The notes under the pieces are model-generated. The model was not told the origin of the DNA. It searched no databases and was given only the letters and a program-made list of their open reading frames with translations. Below are positions 9,419 through 17,790 of a stretch of 41,439 nucleotides of DNA, piece by piece. This stretch comes from Candidatus Hodarchaeota archaeon (GTDB lineage Archaea > Asgardarchaeota > Heimdallarchaeia > Hodarchaeales > Hodarchaeaceae): assembly GCA_016839785.1 (NCBI GenBank), contig JAEOTQ010000004.1, forward strand, positions 1 to 41,439, in the 5' to 3' direction. The position numbers and the translations under genes are program-made. Within the stretch, counting starts at the first letter, position 1, and every line of letters starts with the position of its first letter.

Positions 9419-9952
9419 TTAACTTTCTTCAGATGTCTCAGATTGCTGAATTTCCATTAGAGGAACGTTTGCTTCAATTTGATCCCCCTCTGAATAGAAA
9501 ATTTCTGTTATAGTTCCCTCAAAAGGAGAGACTATCTTATTTTCCATTTTCATAGCTTCTACTACTAGTAAATCTTCGCTTTTCTTCACCTCATCCCCTA
9601 CCTTCACTAATAATTTCACGATTCGTCCAGGCATAGGACTAGATAAGCTTCCCTCATCTATTGTCTCTTCAAAATCTTCCTCCTCTAGTTCAGCTATACG
9701 ACGAAGTTCATAATCCGCTCCATCGAGATGAATGAACCTTAAATCGCCATCCTTGGCAACTGAACATTTATAGATGATATTATCTAGAGTAAATTGAAAT
9801 TGACCAGTGCCAAGAACTTTAGCTGTTACAGTTATCTCTTTCTCATTATCCTCATGATCTTTGATGATTACTGAATATCCATCATTATCATCACGACGTA
9901 GACGGACCTCAAATCGATTATTCCCGTTATCAAAATTGAAAACTTCACTCAT
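9419..9952 (-). CDS. Biotin carboxyl carrier protein with BT-like N-terminal domain
   Basis: Carries biotin between the biotin carboxylase and the carboxyltransferase. The C-terminal biotinyl domain (about residues 105-170) has SSPMPGRIV and EAMKMEN, whose second lysine is the biotinylation site. The first hundred residues are beta-rich (FEVRLRRDD, YKCSVAKDGDLRFIHLDG). They look like the BT or BC-CT mediating domain that in typical MCC alpha chains lies between the carboxylase and the carrier. The alpha chain is therefore split here into two genes. It starts 19 bases after the carboxylase gene and ends about 110 bases before the carboxyltransferase gene. Confidence 0.92.
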   Translation of the reverse strand: MSEVFNFDNGNNRFEVRLRRDDNDGYSVIIKDHEDNEKEITVTAKVLGTGQFQFTLDNIIYKCSVAKDGDLRFIHLDGADYELRRIAELEEEDFEETIDEGSLSSPMPGRIVKLLVKVGDEVKKSEDLLVVEAMKMENKIVSPFEGTITEIFYSEGDQIEANVPLMEIQQSETSEES

Positions 9953-9971
9953 GAAAAGTCACTTTTTGGGT

Positions 9972-11672
9972 TTAGAATTTACGACTACCCTTCTTATAGT
10001 GTTCCCATGGGCCTATTTTTTTCCATGGGGAATGAGGATCTAAATCCCTGATAAAAGATGACTTTAGGTCTTCGCTTTTTACTGGGATGATCTTTTTAAT
10101 GACTGCTTTTCCCTTTCCTAAGGTACCTGAAACACGATCTGAGAGCACATCAAGACTTTCACGTCCCCATGTTCCAATCTTCTGCCATGGTGAATGGGGA
10201 TCAATACCATTTAATAAGGCAACCGTTTCGCCATTTGTGCTGCTACTCATAAATGGTTCCATCACTTCAAATAAAGCAGCAGCTAATAATACCTGAAATG
10301 GTGTTTCTTTCTTACCATTTTTCCATTTATGAAAATGTTCGGTTACAAAATCTGTGTGCGTATTACCAGAAAGAAAATCGGGATGTGTTAAGACCTCTCT
10401 AAGAAAAGTAATATTTGTGGGAATACCTAAAGCTGCATAATTGTGTAAAGCCCATTTCATTTTCTGAATTGCATCTTCTCGGGTCTCTGCATGTACTATT
10501 AATTTAGCAATCATAGGGTCATAAAAAGTTGAGATTTCTCCACCTGTTGTAGAAATCCCCAAATCATTCCTAATATTAACTCCTACTGGTACTTGGACTG
10601 TCCTTATCTTTCCAGAAGATGGAAGAAATTGCTTCTCTGGATTTTCAGCATAGATTCTAAATTCGAGAGAGTGTCCACGACTAATAATATCTTCTTGTTT
10701 TATTTGTAATTCTTGTCCTGCAGCTATTTTCAGTTGCCATCTCACTAGGTCAATTCCTGTAACTGCTTCCGTTATAGCATGTTCCACCTTCAAACGAGCA
10801 TTAATTTCTAGGAAATAAAATTCATTGTTTTTCTCATCTAGAACAAACTCAACTGACCCTGCATTAGTATAATTGACCGCTTTTGCTGCTGCAATCGCGA
10901 CATCTCCCATTTTTTTTCTTAAAGCATCATCTAGAGCGGTAGAGGGAGTTTCTTCTATGATTTTCTGATGACGACGCTGAATAGAACATTCTCTTTCATT
11001 CAAATGTACGAGATTCCCAAAGTGATCTCCCAGAATTTGAAATTCGATGTGCCGGATATGTGTGAAGTATTTTTCTAGAAAAACATCTCCATTTCCAAAA
11101 GCATTTTTGGCTTCACGACGGGCGCTTTCATATGCGGCTGAAAATTCATGTTCTGAGTTTACAATCCGCATCCCCCGACCTCCTCCACCGGCTGTTGCCT
11201 TTATAAGTAGAGGATATCCAATTTCTTTCGCTTTTTGTTTCAGAATTTTCTTATTCGTTGATCCACCATGATAACCAGGAATAACAGGGATATCTGCTGC
11301 TCTCATACTTTTTTTAGCCTGAATTTTATCTCCGACTGCATGAATCGCTTTTGGACTAGGACCAATCCAAATTAAACCCGCATCTTGAACCCTCTTCGCA
11401 AATACTGCATTCTCGGATAAAAAACCATATCCAGGGTGAATAGCTTCCGATTTACTTTCTAACGCAATATCAATAATTTTATCCATATTTAGATAACTTT
11501 CGGATGGAACTGGGTTCCCTAATGGGTACGAAAAATCTGCTGCATGAACGTGGACAGATTCTTCATCAACTTCTGAATAAATAGCTACTGTTTCAATCCC
11601 CATCTCTTGCGCACATGCTATAATCCGACTCGCGATCTCTCCTCGATTCGCGATAAGAATTCGATTAAACAT
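9972..11672 (-). CDS. Biotin carboxylase subunit of acyl-CoA carboxylase
   Basis: ATP-dependent carboxylation of biotin. The start at 11672 gives MFNRILIANRGEIASRI, the standard N-terminus; codons upstream add an unlikely extension. Visible motifs are HPGYGFLSENA, the glycine-rich ATP-grasp loop KATAGGGGRGMRI, HIEFQILGD, ERECSIQRRHQKIIEE, EFVLD, FLEINARLKVEHAITE and EFRIYAENP. Canonical enzymes have EMNTRLQVEH where this one has EINARLKVEH, a conservative change. The C-terminal tail, after residue 480, contains two copies of DPHSPWxKIGxW (coding bases 10162-10202 and 9999-10040) that are not part of the carboxylase fold. First gene of the run, with a TATA box upstream. Confidence 0.95.
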   Translation of the reverse strand: MFNRILIANRGEIASRIIACAQEMGIETVAIYSEVDEESVHVHAADFSYPLGNPVPSESYLNMDKIIDIALESKSEAIHPGYGFLSENAVFAKRVQDAGLIWIGPSPKAIHAVGDKIQAKKSMRAADIPVIPGYHGGSTNKKILKQKAKEIGYPLLIKATAGGGGRGMRIVNSEHEFSAAYESARREAKNAFGNGDVFLEKYFTHIRHIEFQILGDHFGNLVHLNERECSIQRRHQKIIEETPSTALDDALRKKMGDVAIAAAKAVNYTNAGSVEFVLDEKNNEFYFLEINARLKVEHAITEAVTGIDLVRWQLKIAAGQELQIKQEDIISRGHSLEFRIYAENPEKQFLPSSGKIRTVQVPVGVNIRNDLGISTTGGEISTFYDPMIAKLIVHAETREDAIQKMKWALHNYAALGIPTNITFLREVLTHPDFLSGNTHTDFVTEHFHKWKNGKKETPFQVLLAAALFEVMEPFMSSSTNGETVALLNGIDPHSPWQKIGTWGRESLDVLSDRVSGTLGKGKAVIKKIIPVKSEDLKSSFIRDLDPHSPWKKIGPWEHYKKGSRKF

Positions 11673-11740
11673 ACTAATCACATAATCACTGTGTAGAAGC
11701 AAAGAATGGGGTCTGAAAGGACTTCTTGACAGTATTAACA

Positions 11741-11750
11741 AATATATTCC
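11741..11750 (-). promoter_or_regulatory. Likely TATA box for the carboxylase-to-amidotransferase run
   Basis: On the minus strand this reads GGAATATATT, an archaeal TATA-like element. Transcription would begin some 25 bases downstream, near 11717, leaving a leader of about 45 bases before the biotin carboxylase ATG at 11672. All ten following genes lie on the same strand with short gaps or overlaps. The longest gaps are about 110 bases before the carboxyltransferase gene and about 50 bases before glnA. Confidence 0.45.
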
Positions 11751-11883
11751 TAAATTACCTAAGGAATTTTTCGCTTTTAGTCATACATACCTGTATAGTG
11801 AAGCAATTATTATGTTTCTATCATCCTTTAAAAATACTGAGATGAAATCCTAGGTCTTTTTTGTCCATTGTTCCGAGTACTAA

Positions 11884-11894
11884 AATTATAAAAG
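11884..11894 (+). promoter_or_regulatory. Likely TATA box for the NfeD-flotillin pair
   Basis: AATTATAAAAG lies about 35 bases before the ATG at 11924, so the predicted start of transcription is near 11913-11917. It is part of the divergent intergenic region shared with the carboxylase run. Confidence 0.5.
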
Positions 11895-11923
11895 GGGAGA
11901 TAAACCTGAGGTAATCGAGTATC

Positions 11924-12685
11924 ATGACTGAAATCGATGTCCCCTTACTTCTCCTCATCTTAAAACAAATCTGCTTTGGAAGTTTAGTTTCAGGACTATT
12001 GATATTCTTTTTAACCTTAATTCTACAAGGAAGTCATTTATTTGATCATGATACTGATTTGGATCATGATATTGACCATGATTTCGACCATAGTGTAGGA
12101 ATTGATCATGATATCGGGGATGTTGACTTTGATGCGGATGTAGATATAGATTCAGATGTATCAGTCGGTATAGATAAAGATGTCCACATTGGCATGGATA
12201 AAGACTTGAATTTAACTGATCATGGTTACGATGCAGATACTCCAGCCCCTTTAATGCTCCTTCTAGGAACTTTTATGATTTCATTTGGAGGGACAGGGGT
12301 TATTTTAATCGATAATACCATTAACATTATCCTACTTTTAGCAGTGCTGGTATTGGTTCCTCTTGGGACAACCTACTTAATTTCCAAGGCATGGTCAAAA
12401 ATTGCTGTCTCAGAAATCTATGATACTGCCTTACAAACCATGAAAATTGACGATGAAGTGAAAACTCTGACAACCGTCGATACTGAAGGGGGATTGGTAC
12501 TAATCCAAACTAGTTCGATTCATGGACCTGTTAAGATGTCGGCAAAAACAAAATCAGGAGCCATCGCTAAAGATATGGTTGCTTACGTTATGAAAGTTGA
12601 AAGAAATTCACTAATAATTGATGAATGGCCTTCGACAGAAAAATCAAAAAAACACTCTCCCGAGGGATCAATTACTTGGGAATAA
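11924..12685 (+). CDS. NfeD-like membrane protein with Asp/His-rich segment
   Basis: Partner protein of a flotillin. It has 253 residues. A first membrane helix (about 8-35) is followed by an aspartate- and histidine-rich stretch (about 39-105) built from short repeats such as DHDxDxDHDIDHDFDH and then DVDIDSDV. Two further hydrophobic segments (about 110-125 and 130-155) come next. The C-terminal 85 residues resemble the OB-fold domain of NfeD proteins (TLTTVDTEGGLVLIQTSS, GPVKMSAKTK, AYVMKVERNSLII). Comparable acidic-histidine stretches occur, as I recall, in YqiJ-type partners of bacterial flotillins. The stretch could bind divalent metal; that is inference. The flotillin gene starts 37 bases downstream. 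Confidence 0.82.
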   Translation: MTEIDVPLLLLILKQICFGSLVSGLLIFFLTLILQGSHLFDHDTDLDHDIDHDFDHSVGIDHDIGDVDFDADVDIDSDVSVGIDKDVHIGMDKDLNLTDHGYDADTPAPLMLLLGTFMISFGGTGVILIDNTINIILLLAVLVLVPLGTTYLISKAWSKIAVSEIYDTALQTMKIDDEVKTLTTVDTEGGLVLIQTSSIHGPVKMSAKTKSGAIAKDMVAYVMKVERNSLIIDEWPSTEKSKKHSPEGSITWE

Positions 12686-12722
12686 ATCAAAAGAAATATG
12701 AAAATTGGGTGAAAAAAATAAA

Positions 12723-13976
12723 ATGGTGAACTTATTTTTCCTACAAACAAGTACTGGAAATGTATTATTGGACAATCTCTGGTTAGTAATTGTCTTAGCA
12801 GTTGTAATTTTCTTCTTATTTATATTGTATTTTGTATCTCGCTATCGTAAATACAAAACAAATGAATATGTTATTCATTTTCGTCGTGGAAAGATTAAGA
12901 GGGCGGGAACAGGTGGAACAGTTGTCTTATGGCCAGTATTCGATGAAGTAATTGTTATTCCCACCACTGTGCAACAAACTTTGCTAGAGGCAAGAGAAAA
13001 AGTAGTTAGTTATGAATATCAGGATGTTGCATTAACTGCGTTCGTTTATTGGCGTGTGACTAACCCAGAAGTATCTTATTCAAAAGTAAGTTGGAATCCT
13101 GCTCGTTCGGACTATGTTGAAAAAGCAATTAAGAATGCAACTGAAGCGATTATACGTACAACTTGTGCAAATATGAAGATTGAACAAATTATTCGTAATC
13201 GCGTTGAGATCATCAAGAATGTTACAAGCGAATTACATCATCTCGCAGGGGATTGGGGAATTACTGTAGAATCAGTAGAAATTCGTGATGTAGAAGTCTT
13301 AGATGCCAGATTAAAAGAAAACTTAGAGGCGGTTAAAAAGATAGAGGAAGCACAAACTGCTCAGTTAAGACAAGCCGAGATGGAAGAGATGGTTCAGTTG
13401 AGAAACCTCGAAGTCCGTCAACATACTGGTGAACAAGATCAAGAAGTAAAACTCACCATTGAAAGAAAAGCCAAAGAACGCGAAATACAAATTGTGCAGC
13501 TTGAGCAAAAGAGAGCAATTATTGCCGCGGAAACTGAGCGGAAACAGAAACAGATTCAATCAGAAGCAGAAAAGTATCTGCAAATCACTCAGGAAGTAGG
13601 AGTGGAGGTTGAACGAATACGACAACAAGCTCTAGCTCATAAGGATCAACTATTAGCTGAAGCCGAAGGTGAAGCTGCAAAAATTAGTCAAACACAGATC
13701 GCTTATGCCCAGGGTATCTTAGAACAAGCTAAAGCATTAAGTCAAGCTGATGAAAAGTATATTCAGATGAAAGCTATCGAGATGCTCCCTGATATCTTCA
13801 AAAATGTCGCAGTAGACAAAATGATCTTACTTGGGGAAGGACAGGATGCGTATAAGTCTATTGCACAGATGGTATTGCCATTTTTAGAAATAGCAAAGGA
13901 AATTGGGATACCAAAAGATAGTAAGTCATCTGATGATACTGAAAAAAAGCAAGTAAGAAAAAGATCTAATAGTTGA
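12723..13976 (+). CDS. Flotillin-like SPFH-domain protein
   Basis: Membrane scaffold protein of the flotillin/YqiK kind. The ATG at 12723 is preferred to a TTG 18 bases upstream because GGTGA precedes it. One N-terminal membrane helix (about residues 14-38) is followed by the SPFH domain (about 45-225: EYVIHFRRGKIKRAGTGG, DVALTAFVYWRVTNPE, GITVESVEIRDVEVLD). A long charged coiled coil (about 228-350) has alternating Glu/Ala/Gln/Lys, with EAEGEAAKI typical of flotillins. The C-terminus is short and basic. The NfeD-flotillin gene pairing is a conserved arrangement, which supports both calls. Confidence 0.92.
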   Translation: MVNLFFLQTSTGNVLLDNLWLVIVLAVVIFFLFILYFVSRYRKYKTNEYVIHFRRGKIKRAGTGGTVVLWPVFDEVIVIPTTVQQTLLEAREKVVSYEYQDVALTAFVYWRVTNPEVSYSKVSWNPARSDYVEKAIKNATEAIIRTTCANMKIEQIIRNRVEIIKNVTSELHHLAGDWGITVESVEIRDVEVLDARLKENLEAVKKIEEAQTAQLRQAEMEEMVQLRNLEVRQHTGEQDQEVKLTIERKAKEREIQIVQLEQKRAIIAAETERKQKQIQSEAEKYLQITQEVGVEVERIRQQALAHKDQLLAEAEGEAAKISQTQIAYAQGILEQAKALSQADEKYIQMKAIEMLPDIFKNVAVDKMILLGEGQDAYKSIAQMVLPFLEIAKEIGIPKDSKSSDDTEKKQVRKRSNS

Positions 13977-13988
13977 AACGACATTGTA

Positions 13989-14022
13989 AATTCGTCCCTG
14001 TAAGGGCGAATTCATTTTTTTT
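13989..14022. terminator. Hairpin terminator between convergent genes
   Basis: AATTCG-T-CCC pairs with GGG-CGAATT around the loop TGTAA: nine pairs with one bulged T, followed by an eight-base T run (14015-14022). It sits between the flotillin gene (+) and the longin-TPR gene (-). The T run serves the plus strand; the minus-strand side has no comparable T run but AT-rich DNA follows. Confidence 0.7.
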
Positions 14023-15043
14023 AAATATCGCCAAAGAGCATATTTCGCGAAATCCGTACGGATTCTTTACGTTCCCTCATCCGTGAGAATCCTCCTTCAA
14101 CCCAGTTCTTTGCTTCTTGATCTCGTCCTAATTTGCGATATATCGAACCGATTGTGAGATACAATATAGAATCATTTTTTAGTTGATTAGCTCTTATATA
14201 GAATTCAACTGCTTTTTCATATTCAAGAACTTGTTGCGATTTAATTGCTTTCCAATAGAATAGATTGCCTATTCGCACTAGCACTGATACTTCCACAATT
14301 TCCTTTACAGTCTCTTTATCTTCCCCATCTAAACGAGCTAAAATTTTCTCGTATCGAGAAATTTTAGGAATGATCTTAACAAAATCCTCTGGTTTAATGG
14401 TTGGTCGCATGTAAAACGCCCCCTCCAAGATGGGAGTATCAGTAAACACCATAGATTCATCCAAAAGTGCTGACAACGAAGCTTGGATCTGGGTGACGTC
14501 TCGAATAATACTTGAAAGGATTTGATGGCGTTCATGATCCATCTGAATCCGTTCTAAATCTGAGGTTGATTGTTTAATTGCTGCAGGAGTACTTTGTCCT
14601 TCAACCGAAGATATTGAACTCTCAATATTTTTGTAGATCTTTTTGATTAAATCTAGGGTCAAATCATCCTGGGAGCTTATAGCGTTTATTTCACGAATTA
14701 AAATTCTTTCGATTAGATTATAATTCGCTAGCACCCTACTTTTTGAATCACGAAGAAAAAGCAAAAACAAGGTACAATAACGTCCGTATTCTTGTATTCT
14801 TGGATCTGTGGAATTTGAGGATTGCACTGAAAAGGGATAGGCAATTGCTAATTCCTTCCGACCAGGAACAGGAAAAGAGCCATGTAATTGATTCAGCTGA
14901 TCTTGACTTTCACCCAATCCAAGAGCGGTCATGAGACTAATACTAAGTTTCATTGAGCTAGTTTCATCTAATTTGGAGAGATTTATCTCTGTGAGTGGGC
15001 CTGTATCAGCCATGACAGACAAAAGCACGCCTTCAAATAACAT
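14021..15043 (-). CDS. Longin/roadblock-like domain protein with TPR-like C-terminus
   Basis: No enzyme motif is visible. The first ~130 residues (FEGVLLSVMADTGPLTEIN, LDETSSMKLSISLMTALGLG, FPVPGRKELAIAYPFSV, YCTLFLLFLRD) have the alternating beta-alpha pattern I associate with archaeal longin/roadblock-like domains. In Asgard archaea and eukaryotes such domains bind small GTPases. The middle is helical. Residues about 245-325 contain TPR-like helical hairpins (LFYWKAIKSQQVLEYEKAVEFYIRANQLKND, LYLTIGSIYRKLGRDQEAKNWVEGGF). It has 340 residues and converges on the flotillin gene with only the terminator between them. A GTPase-linked scaffolding role is inference from fold resemblance. Confidence 0.65.
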   Translation of the reverse strand: MLFEGVLLSVMADTGPLTEINLSKLDETSSMKLSISLMTALGLGESQDQLNQLHGSFPVPGRKELAIAYPFSVQSSNSTDPRIQEYGRYCTLFLLFLRDSKSRVLANYNLIERILIREINAISSQDDLTLDLIKKIYKNIESSISSVEGQSTPAAIKQSTSDLERIQMDHERHQILSSIIRDVTQIQASLSALLDESMVFTDTPILEGAFYMRPTIKPEDFVKIIPKISRYEKILARLDGEDKETVKEIVEVSVLVRIGNLFYWKAIKSQQVLEYEKAVEFYIRANQLKNDSILYLTIGSIYRKLGRDQEAKNWVEGGFSRMRERKESVRISRNMLFGDI

Positions 15044-15190
15044 AATAAAATCACATATCTAGATAGCTCTTACTTTTTTCAAGGGCATTAATTTGTTTCT
15101 ACAGCAAATTGGATGATGTTTTCACTTTATTATTGATCAGTTTTCGGTTTTAATTTAATATGATATGTTTTATTTTCTTTTCGATTTAAA

Positions 15191-15203
15191 CCATTGTCAA
15201 TGG
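15191..15203. promoter_or_regulatory. Operator-like palindrome CCATTG-T-CAATGG
   Basis: A perfect 6+1+6 palindrome in the 229-base AT-rich gap between the unknown 521-residue protein gene and the longin-TPR gene, about 150 bases before the latter's start. TATA-like AT stretches lie between it and that gene. The palindrome may bind a dimeric regulator; chance occurrence cannot be excluded. I see no other structured element in this gap. Confidence 0.3.
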
Positions 15204-15272
15204 AATTGTTATAAACTTTGGTAATTCTGTGTACAACCTCTATTGTGTCTGAGAAATTCACATTAAATCTTC

Positions 15273-16838
15273 TTAAAATTGATTAATTTTCTTTTTTACT
15301 CGTTTCCTTGGTGGGCTTGGTAATTCTCGTTCAGTTAATTCTAATCTTCTTCTAGAGTATTCAGCAAGGGAATTTGTTAAAGCAGCTTGGTCTGCTGATA
15401 TTCGTTGATAACTTCCCAATGTGGGTGTATATAGAGATTTAATGTCTAGTTGATAATTATTGAGTAAATTCCAGGAATTTCTAACAGCTAACAGGTCATA
15501 TAGATAATAAGCTGAATCCATACATTCAACAATTTGTTTCTTAGTCTTCAAATTCAGATTCAGAATATTTGGACGATTCAATATTTCTAAGAGCAGTTGT
15601 AGTATTTCTACCAGCTCGTTTAAATCCTCCTCAGAAGGATCCTTCTTCTCGAAATACGCGACCAGTAAATTAATTTCAGTAATTAGGCGTTCCAATTGGT
15701 AAGTTAGTAATTGAGTATTACGTACGAATTTTCTCTTATCCAATCTGTTGATCAGTGTTCGTAATGTACGCGTTGATGCCTGAGGTTTGTACGTTTTGGT
15801 GCCCAAACGTCTTAAAAATCGTGCCAACCTATTACTCAGTTTTAGTTGATTAGACATCTCTCTTGTTGAGTTTAATCCTTGTTTATAATGCCTATCCATT
15901 AACTCCAATACGAATTGAGGTTCTACTTCTGCAGGATACCCCAGTTCTGTTAATAAGAAGTAAGATTCTAAGATTCGTGTAGGGTTCTCAATATCAGTCA
16001 ATCGCTTTTTTAGGAAAGAAGAAAGCAGTAAACGATCACTTTCTGTGAGATGTTCAAGTTTTCCAAGACGATGTATTAGAAATGTAAACCCGACAATGGA
16101 ATCTTCTACAAGTGAAGTTTCTAAATCCTGTTCGATCAGCCGAAAAACAAATTCGGATACGACGTCATTCAGATGTTCTTTTGGGCCAATAATTAAAGAA
16201 GAAATATCCATCAATGTACTGAGATTGTTAATCTCTTGTGGAGAGGTAGAAAACCTTTCTACTATACGATTCATCTCTTTCTCTCCCTCAGAAGTGATTC
16301 TTTTAACGAAAGAGTAATTTGTCAATTGGGAGAGCGTTTCTTCTGGTACTCTGTATTCTTTGACTAATTCGTTAAGGACTTTTTCAGATTGCTGTTTTCC
16401 CTGCAAACTCCCTTCTAATAATCCTTGCAATAATTCCTGAGGAATTTCTTCATTGGTTTCCTTGGCAATACTATAAGATAATGGAATGGAGATTTTTTCA
16501 AGTAAAGATTCAACACGTTCGAGTTTGTCTAATATTTGTTGATGTTCATCTGTTAATTGTGAAAGAGAATTAGTAATAAGCTGATCAAGATCACGACGGG
16601 ATGAGTACGCACCAAATTCTTCATGTATTACTTCACGTACGTCTTTTAATTTGTCAGAAGTCAATTTATTTTTTAAAAATTCTTTACCAAACTTTTTTTC
16701 TAGTTTTCCATCGATCCTTTCTACCAAATAGGATTGGGCTATTTTTTTACGGGAAATATTAGCTGTGTACTCTGCTACAACTGCTTTGATGAGCGCTGCA
16801 ACCGTTAATCCTGCAAATCCTATAAAAGGGGCAACCAC
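15273..16838 (-). CDS. Unknown 521-residue helical protein
   Basis: I do not recognise a family. The start is a GTG at 16838. Residues about 3-21 are hydrophobic (APFIGFAGLTVAALIKAVVA) and could be a membrane anchor. A charged helical stretch follows, with coiled-coil character around residues 90-120 (LTDEHQQILDKLERVESLLEKI). The rest is almost wholly helical and leucine-rich, as in HEAT- or TPR-like solenoids, though no clear repeat can be aligned by eye. The C-terminus is basic with RKRVKKKINQF. It is divergent from the CPBP protease gene and upstream of the longin-TPR gene in the same direction, 229 bases away. Confidence 0.7.
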   Translation of the reverse strand: MVAPFIGFAGLTVAALIKAVVAEYTANISRKKIAQSYLVERIDGKLEKKFGKEFLKNKLTSDKLKDVREVIHEEFGAYSSRRDLDQLITNSLSQLTDEHQQILDKLERVESLLEKISIPLSYSIAKETNEEIPQELLQGLLEGSLQGKQQSEKVLNELVKEYRVPEETLSQLTNYSFVKRITSEGEKEMNRIVERFSTSPQEINNLSTLMDISSLIIGPKEHLNDVVSEFVFRLIEQDLETSLVEDSIVGFTFLIHRLGKLEHLTESDRLLLSSFLKKRLTDIENPTRILESYFLLTELGYPAEVEPQFVLELMDRHYKQGLNSTREMSNQLKLSNRLARFLRRLGTKTYKPQASTRTLRTLINRLDKRKFVRNTQLLTYQLERLITEINLLVAYFEKKDPSEEDLNELVEILQLLLEILNRPNILNLNLKTKKQIVECMDSAYYLYDLLAVRNSWNLLNNYQLDIKSLYTPTLGSYQRISADQAALTNSLAEYSRRRLELTERELPSPPRKRVKKKINQF

Positions 16839-16944
16839 AATTGTTCACTATTTACTATTAATTCCCAAGCTCTTTAAAATATAACTCATTATACTACATA
16901 TAGAAGACTACGAGACTCAATTTTGTCGTTCAGAGGAATCAGTG

Positions 16945-17790
16945 ATGAAGAAATACTCATTTTCGGATCTATGGCTTCGTGTTATTCTTTTCTTTTCAAT
17001 CTGTGTCATTTTAATTTTCAGTTTTCAAAGCTTCGTGCTTCCCTTAGTAACTACGGTCTTTAATAATGGAGAAAATTTTCCCTTAACTATAAGATTGAAT
17101 ATTCAACGAGCTATGAACGGGGTAGTAGGCATTGGGCTTGTTTATGTATTCTTAAGAATGGACCGACTTAAAATGGCAGTTACAGGTTTTGAATGGGATA
17201 AAGACATGGCATTAGAATGGATACTTTGGAGTATTCCAATTGCTATTGCAGGACTGATACCTACTGTCATTATTGAATATATTTTTGGAATTATTATTAT
17301 AAATCAACTTCTTGATATACTTGGGATTCTTCTAACCCTTTTTGTGACGATTTTTATGATTGGAATCGGGGAAGAAATTCTTTTCCGGGGGTACTTACAG
17401 AGGATATTGGAATCACGATACTCTTTTCAGAATTCGGCCATATTATCAGCATTTTTATTCGGATTATTACATTTCTGGCTAGCAAGTACAAGTGGTAGTG
17501 TATTGTATATGGTAGCAATCCTTTTTAGTGCAACAGTCATTGGATTAACATTTTCATACACCTTCAAAATTACAGGCTATAATCTAATTTTACCTGTTGC
17601 CATTCACGGATTCTGGGACTTCTTTCTATTCATCTTTCAGGTTGATTTTATCTATGATACTTGGTTGCGGGTTATAATGGAAATTTCTGCTTCTTCAGTT
17701 GGGGCTCTAGTAATTTTCCTTGTAGTTCGCTACTATGCTGAAAATTATCAAAAGAAACCATCTCAAAAAACAGAAGAAGTATCTTCATGA
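16945..17790 (+). CDS. CPBP-family intramembrane metalloprotease (CAAX protease-like)
   Basis: Polytopic membrane protease-like protein. The ATG at 16945 follows a GTG that would add one residue. At least six hydrophobic segments are visible. The motifs of the Rce1/Abi (CPBP) family are present in order: EEILFRGYLQ (Glu-Glu-x3-Arg), FGLLHF (His) and AIHGFWDF (His-x3-Asp), all in membrane helices. The substrate is unknown; relatives process prenylated proteins or bacteriocins. The stop overlaps the start of the following nitrilase gene by 4 bases (ATGA), so the two are coupled. Confidence 0.88.
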   Translation: MKKYSFSDLWLRVILFFSICVILIFSFQSFVLPLVTTVFNNGENFPLTIRLNIQRAMNGVVGIGLVYVFLRMDRLKMAVTGFEWDKDMALEWILWSIPIAIAGLIPTVIIEYIFGIIIINQLLDILGILLTLFVTIFMIGIGEEILFRGYLQRILESRYSFQNSAILSAFLFGLLHFWLASTSGSVLYMVAILFSATVIGLTFSYTFKITGYNLILPVAIHGFWDFFLFIFQVDFIYDTWLRVIMEISASSVGALVIFLVVRYYAENYQKKPSQKTEEVSS

